Shown here in pieces: positions 34,800 through 43,616 of a stretch of 64,000 bases of DNA (within the stretch, counting starts at the first letter, position 1; the number at the start of each line of letters is the position of its first letter). The notes beneath the pieces are model-generated. The model did no database searches. It was given only the letters and a program-made list of their open reading frames with translations, and had not been told where the DNA came from. The translations under genes and the position numbers were made by a program. The stretch comes from Gilvimarinus japonicus (GTDB taxonomy: Bacteria > Pseudomonadota > Gammaproteobacteria > Pseudomonadales > Cellvibrionaceae), in assembly GCF_042847215.1 (NCBI RefSeq), contig NZ_AP031500.1:1984001-2048000 (forward strand). Direction: 5' to 3'.

Positions 34800-35594
34800 A
34801 TGACTTCTGATATACAAGAAAAGGACAATGAATTTTTTGTCAAAGAGATCAAAGAAAGTGCCGGCCTGTTGGTTGAAAAATTACAAGGCAATGATTTTGA
34901 CGAGGCTTCTCGGCTAATTGAGTCCATTACAGAGTCTCGCAATAAACATTTGTATCAGTCCGTCGGTCGTTTGACGCGCGGTTTGCATAACGCCATCGTA
35001 AACTTCAACGTTGAAGGCGACCTTGATGGCGAGCCCCCCTCGATTGAAACCTCCGAAATCCGCGATGCCTCCGATCGATTGAAGTACGTAATTGAGCTGA
35101 CGCAAAAGGCGGCCGACAAAACCATGGACATGGTAGAAGAGGCCGCTCCTATTGCCATGAACCTTGGGCAAGAGGCGAAGTCGCTGCGTACCGAGTGGGT
35201 TCGTCTAAAAGACGGTGACATGAGCGCTGAGGAGTTTCGCTCGCTCTATTCGCGGATGGATGATTTTCTTGGTCAGATGGATTCCGGCACTGAGTTGTTG
35301 GGGCGTAACCTACAAGAAATTATTTTGGAACAGGGCTTTCAGGATTTAACCGGCCAGGTGCTAAAGCGCGTAATGGCATTAATATCTGAGGTCGAGCAAG
35401 ACTTGGTAAGTCTGGTGCGAATTGCGGGCCAGGTAGAAGAGATTACAGGTTTGCAAGTGGATGCCGATAACGAGGGTAGAGCGCGTGTTACTGATCGTGC
35501 TAACGGTGAAGGTCCACAGATAGATACCAGTAAAAACGATGTGGTTTCCAGTCAAGATGATGTGGATGACTTGCTTTCCAGTCTCGGCTTTTGA
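34800..35594 (+). CDS. cheZ: CheZ, CheY-P phosphatase
   Basis: The 264-residue helical protein dephosphorylates CheY-P. The catalytic region is recognisable as ILEQGFQDLTGQVLKRVMAL, where the Gln of FQDLTGQ is the conserved catalytic residue. The C-terminal DVDDLLSSLGF peptide is the CheY-binding tail. Length is normal for the Pseudomonas-type protein. cheA follows 11 bases later. Confidence 0.94.
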   Translation: MTSDIQEKDNEFFVKEIKESAGLLVEKLQGNDFDEASRLIESITESRNKHLYQSVGRLTRGLHNAIVNFNVEGDLDGEPPSIETSEIRDASDRLKYVIELTQKAADKTMDMVEEAAPIAMNLGQEAKSLRTEWVRLKDGDMSAEEFRSLYSRMDDFLGQMDSGTELLGRNLQEIILEQGFQDLTGQVLKRVMALISEVEQDLVSLVRIAGQVEEITGLQVDADNEGRARVTDRANGEGPQIDTSKNDVVSSQDDVDDLLSSLGF

Positions 35595-35605
35595 GGGTTT
35601 CGTAA

Positions 35606-37852
35606 ATGGGGTTTAGTGAAGACGAAGAAATTCTCCAGGACTTTTTAGTAGAGGCGGGAGAAATACTTGAAAACCTCTCTGAACAATTGGTTCAGCTCGA
35701 GCGTCAGCCCGATGACGCCGACCTTCTTAATGCTATTTTTCGCGGCTTTCATACGGTAAAAGGTGGCGCTGGCTTTTTACAGCTAACCGAAATGGTTGAG
35801 TGCTGTCACGTTACTGAAAACCTATTTGATATTTTAAGAAACGGTAAGCGCACCGTGACCCCCGAGCTGATGGACGTGGTGCTTGAGGCGCTTGACGTTA
35901 TTAACCAGCAGTTCGATCACGTCTCGCAAGGTCAGCCGCTAAACGCGCCGGCCCCAGAGTTGATTGCTACCTTAGAGCGACTGGTGGCCTGTGAAGATCT
36001 GCGCGAGCCAGCCCCGGCAACCGCAGAGCCAGAACCCCCTGCCGTAAGCGCCTCCAGTAAAATTCGCGCCAGCAATGATATTACCGACGACGAGTTTGAA
36101 ACCTTGTTGGATGCCTTAAGTGGAGATTCAGCGGGCGCGGCGGCTGGCGATAGTGGTGAAAGTACGACCCAAACGTCTTCCTCGGCAAGCGACGATATGA
36201 GTGAAGATGAGTTTGACGCGCTGCTGGATCAATTACACGGTAAAGGGCAGGGCCCAGGCGTTGCCGCCCCGGCACCGACGAGTGCAACCTCAAACGATAA
36301 CAATATCAGCGACGACGAGTTTGAGGCGTTGCTTGACGAGCTGCACGGCAAAGGCAAAGCGCCCACGGTTGCGGCCTCAGCGGCCGCATCCGCCACAGCC
36401 GCTGGTGATGAAATTTCAGATGATGAGTTTGAGGATCTACTCGATCAGCTGCACGGCAAAGGCAAAGCGCCTAGTGTTGCTGGCGCCAGTTCAGGGCAAT
36501 CGCCCGCGGCGGCGCCTGCCGAGGTGGGCGCCAGTGATAAGCCCGAGCAAGCGCCCCCTGAACAACCGCCAGTAGCCAAGGCAGCGCCTGCGGCAAAGCC
36601 CACTGGGGCCGGCGCAGCGGTCAAACCGCAAGCCGCGCCGGCGTTACAAGCGCAAGACGCTAACGCCAAAAGTGCGGCCCAAGGTGAAACGACGGTGCGG
36701 GTGGATACGCAGCGGCTGGATGAAATTATGAATATGGTGGGCGAGCTAGTGCTCGTTCGCAATCGCCTTGTTCGTCTTGGTGACAGCGCCCAGAATGAAC
36801 CGTTAAGTAAAGCCGTTGCCAACTTGGATGTGGTGACGGCCGACCTACAGTCATCGGTGATGAAAACCCGGATGCAACCCATTAAGAAAGTGTTTGGGCG
36901 GTTTCCTCGGGTGGTGCGTGACTTAGCCCGCAGCCTGAAAAAAGACATTACCTTAGAAATGGTGGGTGAAGAGACCGACCTAGATAAGAATTTAGTAGAA
37001 GCATTGGCCGACCCGCTGGTTCACTTGGTGCGTAACTCGGTCGATCACGGCATTGAGTTGCCTGAGGTGCGCGAAGCGAATGGCAAGCCCCGTCAAGGCC
37101 GTGTGGTGTTGGCCGCCGAGCAAGAGGGCGATCATATATTGCTGTCGATTACCGACGATGGCGGCGGGATGGACCCGGATAAGCTGCGCCAAATTGCCGT
37201 CAACAAAGGGCTATTTGACGAAGATGCCGTGCAAAGGCTGACGGACGCGGAGGCGTTTGATTTAATTTTTGCGCCGGGTTTCTCAACTAAAGTAGAGATC
37301 TCGGACGTGTCTGGTCGCGGTGTCGGCATGGACGTGGTAAAGACTAAAATCAACCAGCTGAATGGCTCAATCGAAATTCAATCGACGATGGGCAAGGGCA
37401 CTCGCATCAATATTAAGGTGCCGTTAACGCTCGCCATTATGCCGACCTTGATGATCATGCTGGAGAACCAAACCTTCGCCTTACCCTTGGTCAGTGTGAA
37501 TGAAATTTTTCACATGAACTTGCGAAAATCCCATGTGGTCGACGGTCAAGAGTGCGTTGCCGTGCGCGATCAAGCGATCCCTATTTTTTACCTTAAGAAC
37601 TGGTTGGTTCGTGGCGCCAGGGTTGATGCGCGCTCAATGGACGAAGGTCATGTCGTTATTGTGACTGTTGGCACCCGCCGCGTCGGCTTTGTCGTCGATC
37701 AGCTTATTGGCCAGGAAGAAGTCGTGATCAAACCTTTGGGGCAAATGCTGCAAGGGACGCCTGGGATGGCCGGTGCCACTATTACCGGCGACGGCACGAT
37801 TGCGCTTATACTTGATGTGCCAAGCTTACTTGCGCATTACTCAAACTCGTAA
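35606..37852 (+). CDS. cheA: CheA, chemotaxis histidine kinase with a repeated acidic linker
   Basis: The 748-residue kinase reads receptor arrays and phosphorylates CheY and CheB. The P1 HPt domain (1-~105) has His49 in FRGFHTVKGGAG. Residues ~155-345 form a long Ala/Pro/acidic linker in which DDEFEALLDELHGKGKAP-like units occur four times; no classic P2 domain is obvious there. P3 begins at VRVDTQRLDEIMNMVGELV. P4 has HLVRNSVDHGIE and DDGGGMDPDKL. The P5 CheW-like domain ends the protein. With ParC/ParP encoded downstream, the repeats may be an array-localisation segment. Confidence 0.95.
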   Translation: MGFSEDEEILQDFLVEAGEILENLSEQLVQLERQPDDADLLNAIFRGFHTVKGGAGFLQLTEMVECCHVTENLFDILRNGKRTVTPELMDVVLEALDVINQQFDHVSQGQPLNAPAPELIATLERLVACEDLREPAPATAEPEPPAVSASSKIRASNDITDDEFETLLDALSGDSAGAAAGDSGESTTQTSSSASDDMSEDEFDALLDQLHGKGQGPGVAAPAPTSATSNDNNISDDEFEALLDELHGKGKAPTVAASAAASATAAGDEISDDEFEDLLDQLHGKGKAPSVAGASSGQSPAAAPAEVGASDKPEQAPPEQPPVAKAAPAAKPTGAGAAVKPQAAPALQAQDANAKSAAQGETTVRVDTQRLDEIMNMVGELVLVRNRLVRLGDSAQNEPLSKAVANLDVVTADLQSSVMKTRMQPIKKVFGRFPRVVRDLARSLKKDITLEMVGEETDLDKNLVEALADPLVHLVRNSVDHGIELPEVREANGKPRQGRVVLAAEQEGDHILLSITDDGGGMDPDKLRQIAVNKGLFDEDAVQRLTDAEAFDLIFAPGFSTKVEISDVSGRGVGMDVVKTKINQLNGSIEIQSTMGKGTRINIKVPLTLAIMPTLMIMLENQTFALPLVSVNEIFHMNLRKSHVVDGQECVAVRDQAIPIFYLKNWLVRGARVDARSMDEGHVVIVTVGTRRVGFVVDQLIGQEEVVIKPLGQMLQGTPGMAGATITGDGTIALILDVPSLLAHYSNS
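36068..36480 (+). repeat. Four-fold repeat within cheA linker
   Basis: Units centred near 36086, 36207, 36312 and 36420 encode D/E-D/E-E-F-E/D-x-L-L-D-x-L, usually followed by HGKGKAP. The third and fourth units also share most bases over about 55 positions (GCACGGCAAAGGCAAAGCGCC is in both). The repeats differ more in the spacers than in the motif, which suggests selection on the motif. Confidence 0.85.
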
Positions 37853-37916
37853 CGGCTGAGCTAAAAAGCCAGCCTTACTCGCGTTTTTTGAGCGCCTAAT
37901 TTAATGGAGTAACAGC

Positions 37917-38999
37917 ATGCCCGTACGGGTGTTAATTGTAGACGACTCGCAGTTCTTTCAATCTCGCCTCAAAGACATTATTAGTCAGCACCCCCGGCTT
38001 GAAGTGGTTGGTGTCGCAAGCAATGGCCAGCAGGGCGTTGAGTTGGCGCGCTCACTAAAACCAGATGTCATCACCATGGACTTTGAGATGCCGGTGATGG
38101 ATGGCGTTACCGCTGTGCGAACCATTATGGCCGAACGGCCACTTCCTATTTTAATGTTTTCGTCGCTTACCTACGAGGGTGCGCGTATTACCTTGGACGC
38201 ACTAGCGGCCGGGGCTGTGGATTTTATACCCAAGGACTTTGCCGAGGTATCGCGCAATTCGGTTGTTTTAAAACAAAAGTTGCACGAGCGTTTACTTACT
38301 CTGGCCGGCGGCGCAGCGAGTGGTGCTCCCGCAAGTAGCGCGCGTAGGCCCCCCGAGCCGGCAAAGCCGCAAGATATTGATTTTACCCGTCAGCCGACAC
38401 CGGCTGAACTGAAGCCCCGGCCACGTAAAAGTTATGCAAAACCCAGTTTAGTCGTTATCGGTGCCTCTACCGGTGGTCCGGTAGCGCTGACCGAAGTGTT
38501 GTCTAGCTTACCGGCAAACTTTAGCGTTCCTGTGTTGTTGGTGCAGCACATGCCCGAGAACTTTACCCGAGCGTTTGCCGAGCGCCTCAATAAGCAGTGT
38601 GCTTTGGAGGTTCGCGAAGCCGTCGATGGCGATCTTATTAAGCCCGGGTTGGCGCTGTTGGCCCCCGGCGGAAAACAAATGATGATTGACCGGCGCGGCG
38701 TGGTGAAAATTTTACCCGACGACGAGCGAGTTAATTACAAACCGAGTCTAGACATTACCTTCGGTGCCGCCGCTAATGCCTACTCAGATCGGGTGTTGGG
38801 TGTGGTGTTAACCGGCATGGGCTCCGATGGCTGTAAAGGCGCCGGCCTGCTAAAGCAGCGCGGCGCACAAATTTGGGCGCAAGATAAAGACAGTTGTGTG
38901 ATTTACGGTATGCCCATGGCGGTTGCCCGTGAAAACTTAACCGATCGTGTGTTGAGTTTAAAAGATATTGGCCCGGCGTTGGCTGCCGAGGTGCGCTGA
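37917..38999 (+). CDS. cheB: CheB, receptor methylesterase
   Basis: The 360-residue response regulator removes methyl groups from chemoreceptors. The receiver has Asp55 (VITMDFEMPVMDG). After a Pro/Ala-rich linker (~130-170), the methylesterase domain has the catalytic Ser in GASTGGPVAL, His in VQHMPENF and Asp in LTGMGSDG. Length is normal. The stop overlaps the motC ATG. Confidence 0.95.
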   Translation: MPVRVLIVDDSQFFQSRLKDIISQHPRLEVVGVASNGQQGVELARSLKPDVITMDFEMPVMDGVTAVRTIMAERPLPILMFSSLTYEGARITLDALAAGAVDFIPKDFAEVSRNSVVLKQKLHERLLTLAGGAASGAPASSARRPPEPAKPQDIDFTRQPTPAELKPRPRKSYAKPSLVVIGASTGGPVALTEVLSSLPANFSVPVLLVQHMPENFTRAFAERLNKQCALEVREAVDGDLIKPGLALLAPGGKQMMIDRRGVVKILPDDERVNYKPSLDITFGAAANAYSDRVLGVVLTGMGSDGCKGAGLLKQRGAQIWAQDKDSCVIYGMPMAVARENLTDRVLSLKDIGPALAAEVR

Positions 39000-39739
39000 T
39001 GGATATCTTAAGCATACTCGGGGTACTCATTGGGTTTGCGGCGATTATTGGCGGTAATTTTATCGAGGGCGGTACTTTATCGTCGCTGGCAAATTTTCCG
39101 GCAGCGTTTATAGTGCTTGGCGGTACCGCCGGCGCCGCGATGTTGCAAACCCCTAAAGCCTGTTTAGTGCGCTCTTTGCGGATGATCCGCTGGGTGTTTC
39201 GACCGCCGCATTTTGATTATCAAAAGGGTATCGAAAAAATTACCGCTTGGTCGGTCACCGCCCGTAAAGAGGGCCTGCTGGGGCTCGAGAAACTTGCCGA
39301 TGACGAAACCGATCCGGTTGCGCAAAAAGCGTTAACCTTACTGGTCGATGGTAATGAACCAGATACTATTCGGCGCGTCATGGAAGGAGATTTAATTCTC
39401 TCTGAGCAAAACCATTTAGACGCCGTTAAGTTTTACGAGAGTATGGGTGGCTATGCGCCAACGATCGGCATTCTCGGTGCGGTTATGGGGTTGATACATG
39501 TTATGCGCAATTTGGCCGACCCCGAACAGCTTGGCCCCGGTATTGCGGTCGCGTTTGTGGCCACAATTTACGGGGTGGCATTAGCCAATTTATTTTTACT
39601 CCCTATCGCTAATAAGTTGCGTATGTGCGTCGATCGTGAAATACGCTACGGCGAAATGTTTATCGAAGGGGTTCTCGGCATCGCCAACGGTGAAAACCCG
39701 CGAGCGATAGAGGTGCGGTTAAGTGGTTATGTCGATTAA
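38999..39739 (+). CDS. motC: MotC, flagellar stator subunit (MotA/PomA family)
   Basis: The 246-residue protein has four transmembrane helices: the first pair in the N-terminal quarter (ILGVLIGFAAIIGGNFI and the following helix) and the second pair in GYAPTIGILGAVMGLIHVM and VAFVATIYGVALANLFLLPI. It forms the ion channel with MotD. The location next to cheB matches the MotC/MotD pair of Pseudomonas. A second stator pair (MotAB) is not in the window. It overlaps the cheB stop by one base. Confidence 0.93.
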   Translation: MDILSILGVLIGFAAIIGGNFIEGGTLSSLANFPAAFIVLGGTAGAAMLQTPKACLVRSLRMIRWVFRPPHFDYQKGIEKITAWSVTARKEGLLGLEKLADDETDPVAQKALTLLVDGNEPDTIRRVMEGDLILSEQNHLDAVKFYESMGGYAPTIGILGAVMGLIHVMRNLADPEQLGPGIAVAFVATIYGVALANLFLLPIANKLRMCVDREIRYGEMFIEGVLGIANGENPRAIEVRLSGYVD

Positions 39740-39750
39740 TAGGTTGTGTT

Positions 39751-40623
39751 ATGCCTAGGCGTCGATCTCGGGAATTGAGCGTTAATCACGAGCGCTGGCT
39801 GGTGAGTTATGCGGATTTTATTACACTTTTATTTGCTTTTTTTGTGGTGATGTACTCGATCTCGCAAGTTAATGAAAGCAAATATCGAGTCTTGTCCTCG
39901 ACCCTGACCGACGCTTTTGATTCGCGGTCACACGCGAAGCGAGCAGATGGCAAGTTCGAGGGCGAAGCCCTGGTGCCACCAATACCTTCGAGCCCTGTTG
40001 GCGATCACAAGGGCAACCTTGATTTACTTGAACAAGCGTTTAAAGCGGAGTTTGCCGGCTTGATTGACGATCAGCTGATGCAGGTGTCGAGTAACGAGAT
40101 GTGGCTGCAAGTAGAGCTGCGGGACAGTATTTTATTTTCATCCGGTAGCGCCGAGGTAAGTGATACCGCCCGCGAGATTTTTACCCGGGTCGCTGAGATT
40201 ATTGCCGATGTCGATAATCCGGTTCAGATCGAAGGTTTTACCGATAATGTACCGATTCAAACCAGCCGCTACCCAAGCAACTGGGAGTTGTCCTCGGCGC
40301 GAGCGGCGGCGATTGTTAAGTGGCTTATTGATGCCGGTGTCGGGCCGAGTCGGTTAGCGGCAGTGGGTTATGGTAAGTATCAGCCAGTGGCCTCTAATGA
40401 TAGCGCCGATGGTCGGGCACAAAACCGACGGGTGGCGATTATGATTGCCCGCGATCACCGAGTGCGCCCCCAAGCGGCGGCGCCCGAAGCGTCGGCTGGG
40501 GCGCAAACTACGGCGACTCGTTCCAGCGCCGGCAGTGCCGATATTAAACCGGTAGAACTGAACGGCGGCGAGCTACTTTACAGTAGCGATCCAGACTTAC
40601 CCCGGACGAACGGTACGCCTTAA
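39751..40623 (+). CDS. motD: MotD, flagellar stator subunit (MotB family)
   Basis: The 290-residue protein has a short cytoplasmic N-terminus and a transmembrane helix with the ion-binding Asp in WLVSYADFITLLFAFFVVMY. The OmpA-like peptidoglycan-binding domain (~115-245) has VQIEGFTDNVPIQTSRYPSN, WELSSARAAAIVKWL and GRAQNRRVAIMI. It anchors the stator to the cell wall. An Ala/Thr-rich tail ends the protein. The ATG is at 39751, 11 bases after motC. Confidence 0.93.
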   Translation: MPRRRSRELSVNHERWLVSYADFITLLFAFFVVMYSISQVNESKYRVLSSTLTDAFDSRSHAKRADGKFEGEALVPPIPSSPVGDHKGNLDLLEQAFKAEFAGLIDDQLMQVSSNEMWLQVELRDSILFSSGSAEVSDTAREIFTRVAEIIADVDNPVQIEGFTDNVPIQTSRYPSNWELSSARAAAIVKWLIDAGVGPSRLAAVGYGKYQPVASNDSADGRAQNRRVAIMIARDHRVRPQAAAPEASAGAQTTATRSSAGSADIKPVELNGGELLYSSDPDLPRTNGTP

Positions 40624-40642
40624 TCTGATCTAACCCAGGGCG

Positions 40643-40658
40643 AGGCACGATACTTGCT
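40643..40658 (+). promoter_or_regulatory. Sigma54-like promoter before parC
   Basis: AGGCAC-GATAC-TTGCT has the GG-N10-GC spacing and only one mismatch to the sigma54 consensus. It lies ~65 bases before the GTG of the parC-like gene. Confidence 0.6.
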
Positions 40659-40684
40659 CAAGGTTTGCTAATCAGAGCCGATTA
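40658..40684 (+). promoter_or_regulatory. FliA (sigma28) promoter candidate before parC
   Basis: TCAAGGTT, 11 bases, GCCGATTA match the sigma28 consensus at 6 of 8 and 7 of 8 positions with exact spacing. It abuts the sigma54-like site, so the ParC/ParP genes may be switched by both flagellar sigma factors. Confidence 0.6.
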
Positions 40685-40723
40685 ACACTAGATTGACGCT
40701 ATCGCTGTACTTGAGAGGATTTT

Positions 40724-41578
40724 GTGAAAATCTGGACCGTAGCAAACCAGAAAGGTGGTGTGGGTAAAACGACTACCAGTGTCGCGCTTGGCGGTTTAGC
40801 CGCCGAGCACGGGCGCGTATTGCTATTGGACCTCGACCCTCACGGTTCCTTGACCAGCTATTTCCGTCAAGATCCCGACACCCTGACCCGCAGTGCGTAT
40901 ACGTTATTTTCGGATCGTCAGCGTTTAAGTGAGCCCCAAGGCGGTGGCCGACGTTTTGTAAAATCCCTGATTTACGCGACCGACTACCCCAACCTTGAGG
41001 TTTTACCGGCGGCAACAGGTTTGGCAACCCTCGAGCGGCGATCCCTCGGGCCCGATGGTTTGGGGTTGGTCGTTAAACGAGCGCTGGCCTTGCTGGCTGA
41101 CGATTACGACTTAGTGATTATCGATACGCCGCCACTGTTGGGCGTTTTAATGGTCAACGCACTCGCCGCGTGTGACGAGTTGCTTATTCCAGTGCAAACC
41201 GAGTTTCTCGCTCTTAAAGGCTTAGAGCGTATGGTTAATACGTTAAATATGATGGCAAAATCCAGCCGCCAAGGGCTTAATTACACCATAGTGCCGGCAC
41301 TGTTTGATCGCAGAACCCAGGCCTCGGTAAGCACCATGCGGACGATTCGTTACGATTACCCCGAGCGCACGTGGCCGGGTAAGATCCCTGTGGATACCAA
41401 GTTTCGCGATGCCAGCAAAGCCGGGGTGCCGCCGAACTTATACGAGCCGCAAAGTCGCGGGGTCGAGGCGTATCGCTCGCTCTACAAGTGGTTGCGTCAG
41501 CGCGAGGTCACGCCCTCGACACAAGCGGCAGGCAGCGTAACCGCTGCAAAAGCGCCGGCAAGCAGAGGTGTACTATGA
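40724..41578 (+). CDS. parC: ParC-like ParA ATPase for chemotaxis array placement
   Basis: The 284-residue ParA/Soj-family ATPase has the deviant Walker A motif NQKGGVGKTTTSVA (8-21), LLLDLDPHGSLTSYF and VIIDTPPLLGVLMVNAL. The position between motD and a CheW-domain ParP-like gene matches the ParC/ParP system of Vibrio, which places chemoreceptor arrays at the pole and passes them on at division. The start is GTG with GAGAGGA upstream. It is less likely to be a plasmid-type ParA, since no ParB gene is near. ATGA overlaps the next start. Confidence 0.88.
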   Translation: MKIWTVANQKGGVGKTTTSVALGGLAAEHGRVLLLDLDPHGSLTSYFRQDPDTLTRSAYTLFSDRQRLSEPQGGGRRFVKSLIYATDYPNLEVLPAATGLATLERRSLGPDGLGLVVKRALALLADDYDLVIIDTPPLLGVLMVNALAACDELLIPVQTEFLALKGLERMVNTLNMMAKSSRQGLNYTIVPALFDRRTQASVSTMRTIRYDYPERTWPGKIPVDTKFRDASKAGVPPNLYEPQSRGVEAYRSLYKWLRQREVTPSTQAAGSVTAAKAPASRGVL

Positions 41579-42435
41579 CCGCGGGTGGCAATGATTTGTT
41601 ACAGGGCTACATTGATGAGTTGCTGCGTGACGCGCCTGCACCAGCCCCCGGCTTAGAGGTAAAGCCTCAAGCCGCTACAGAGGAGTTGCGTTCACCCCCG
41701 ACACCAGTCGCACCGCTGTTGGATGACGACGACCGCCGCGAGCAATTACAACAGCTGCTGTACAGCGCGCGCGCCTCGGTAACGCAGCATATGACGCCAG
41801 AGCCTGACACCGCGCCTGCGCCAACCGCTTTAAAAGAAACGCCCGCGCCAATCGCTACGCCGGATGTAGCGCCTTTGCCCCGCGCCACGCCCACCGCCGA
41901 GGTGGCCGTCAGTGAAACACCGGCGGCAGAACCCCAGGCGGTATTGGATGAAGCGCTGCAGTGGCATAAAAACGGTCGTCCGGGCTGGGCTCAGGAGCCC
42001 TTTGAAGTGCTCTTATTTACGGTCAGTGGTCTAACCTTGGCCGTGCCGCTTATCGCATTGGGGCAAATTCAACCGCTGACCGATGAGCTTACGCCGCTAT
42101 TTGGCCAGGCTGATTGGTTTATGGGACTACAGCCCACCAGCTCGGGCAAAGTACGCACGGTGAATACCGCAAAATTTGTCATGCCTGAGCGCTACGATCC
42201 AAGTTTTGTTGAATCCGCCCAGTATGTGGTGTCCATTAACGGTGTGCCGTGGGGGCTAGCGGTGGATCGGGTAGAGCAACCCATGCGGCTCGCCCCGGAC
42301 GACGTAAAGTGGCGTAGCTCTCGCTCCAAGCGGCCCTGGCTGGCCGGAACCGTTAAAGAGCATATGTGCGCACTGATCGATATACCGATGATGGGCAAAC
42401 TTTTGACCGACGCCGATCGCAATAGCCGTAAATAG
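41575..42435 (+). CDS. parP: ParP-like protein with C-terminal CheW domain
   Basis: The 286-residue protein has a disordered Pro/Ala/Thr-rich N-terminal half (1-~135) and a CheW-like domain at ~140-285 (FEVLLFTVSGLTLAVPLIALGQIQPL, WGLAVDRVEQPMRL). In Vibrio, ParP tethers CheA and receptors to ParC through such a C-terminal domain. Here it is translationally coupled to parC (ATGA overlap) and cheW follows. A plain second CheW is possible but less likely given length and neighbours. Confidence 0.85.
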   Translation: MTAGGNDLLQGYIDELLRDAPAPAPGLEVKPQAATEELRSPPTPVAPLLDDDDRREQLQQLLYSARASVTQHMTPEPDTAPAPTALKETPAPIATPDVAPLPRATPTAEVAVSETPAAEPQAVLDEALQWHKNGRPGWAQEPFEVLLFTVSGLTLAVPLIALGQIQPLTDELTPLFGQADWFMGLQPTSSGKVRTVNTAKFVMPERYDPSFVESAQYVVSINGVPWGLAVDRVEQPMRLAPDDVKWRSSRSKRPWLAGTVKEHMCALIDIPMMGKLLTDADRNSRK

Positions 42436-42503
42436 ACGGTTTTACCCGCCTGGCTGTGCCAGAGTGTAGTAAACTTGGGTTAAGGGCGGGTTATCGCCTA
42501 GAC

Positions 42504-42530
42504 TGAAGAAATTGGCAGCGCGGCCGATAG
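42504..42530 (+). promoter_or_regulatory. Possible FliA (sigma28) promoter of cheW
   Basis: TGAAGAAA, 11 bases, GCCGATAG. The -10 matches 7 of 8 but the -35 only 4 of 8. It lies ~100 bases before cheW. Confidence 0.4.
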
Positions 42531-42633
42531 CGTCATAGTAAAGACTACTGTTAATAGGTAAAGGGTTTAACCGGTGCCGCTTAAGCGGGGCCACATTGAA
42601 CAAGCGCCTAATATTCTTGTGCGAGGAGCAACC

Positions 42634-43119
42634 ATGGCGAACAATGCCAATCAACAAAAAAACTCAGACGATGCGGTATTGCAATGGGTCACCTTTCGCC
42701 TAGACGGTGAAACCTATGGCATTAACGTTATGCAGGTTCAAGAGGTGCTGCGCTACTCAGAGATCGCCCCCGTGCCTGGCGCCCCCGCTTACGTTTTGGG
42801 GATTATTAACTTACGCGGCAATGTGGTGACGGTGATTGATACCCGCCACCGGTTTGCCTTGCCCGCCGGTGAGGTGACGGACAATACGCGCATCGTGATT
42901 ATCGAGACCGACAGCCACGTTATTGGTATCTTGGTAGACAGTGTTGCCGAGGTGGTTTATTTGCGCGAGTCCGAAATCGAGATGGCCCCCAACGTTGGCA
43001 ATGAAGAGAGCGCTAAGTTTATTCAGGGTGTTTGTCACAAAAACGATGAACTGCTGATTTTGATTGAGCTGAATAAGCTGCTCACCAATGAAGAGTGGGC
43101 CGAACTCGACGATATTTAA
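42634..43119 (+). CDS. cheW: CheW, chemotaxis coupling protein
   Basis: The 161-residue CheW couples receptors to CheA. The CheW fold is clear: QWVTFRLDGETYGINVMQVQEVL, APAYVLGIINLRGNVVTVID, VIGILVDSVAEVVYLRESEI and KNDELLILIELNKLL. The ATG at 42634 has GCGAGGAG upstream. A ~200-base gap to parP suggests its own promoter. Confidence 0.95.
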   Translation: MANNANQQKNSDDAVLQWVTFRLDGETYGINVMQVQEVLRYSEIAPVPGAPAYVLGIINLRGNVVTVIDTRHRFALPAGEVTDNTRIVIIETDSHVIGILVDSVAEVVYLRESEIEMAPNVGNEESAKFIQGVCHKNDELLILIELNKLLTNEEWAELDDI

Positions 43120-43147
43120 AGCAGTGCTGGGGTAGGGATGTAAAACT

Positions 43148-43537
43148 ATGGGGGCGTTTGCCGGTGTCGCAACTGAGACCTTAATAGCCGCTGCTGTTGT
43201 TTTTGGCGTGGCGGTGTTCGCACTTTTATTGGCTTTTACGGCTTTGGTTAAAGTAAAGCGTGCACAGCAACAAAGCCAGCAGGCTCTGCAAAAGTTTGAA
43301 CGCGAGTTGGCGCTACTGCAAAGTGGTGCCGTGGGTATGGGGCAGCGAATTCTGGCTATGGAATCGCAGAAAAACACCCAGATCGACACCGCAAGTGGTG
43401 ACACTCGCCTTAAGCCTTACTCCGAGGCAACACATTTGTTATCGCTGGGCGTGGATCGTGACGAGGTCGCTAATCGCTGCGGCTTGTCGCGCGCCGAGGC
43501 ATCATTGCTGGATGCCTTGCGCAGCAAACCGCAGTAA
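43148..43537 (+). CDS. DUF2802 membrane protein
   Basis: The 129-residue protein has one N-terminal transmembrane helix (~10-35, AAAVVFGVAVFALLLAFTALV), a coiled coil (~38-75) and a small C-terminal HTH-like part (EATHLLSLGVDRDEVANRCGLSRAEASLLDAL, in two pieces). It matches the DUF2802 family that often sits after cheW in polar flagellates. A direct role in motility is inferred from position only. No strong Shine-Dalgarno is seen. Confidence 0.75.
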   Translation: MGAFAGVATETLIAAAVVFGVAVFALLLAFTALVKVKRAQQQSQQALQKFERELALLQSGAVGMGQRILAMESQKNTQIDTASGDTRLKPYSEATHLLSLGVDRDEVANRCGLSRAEASLLDALRSKPQ

Positions 43538-43616
43538 ATAATTCGTCACGCCGGCTTTACTTTCCTATCGTATTTTCTTTTGGCAGACATTACCGCGATA
43601 ACCTTGCGGGGCAACG

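Noticed and set aside
40724..41578. Chromosome- or plasmid-partition ParA
   Set aside because: No ParB or parS-like context. The neighbours are motD and a CheW-domain protein, so a ParC-type role is more likely.
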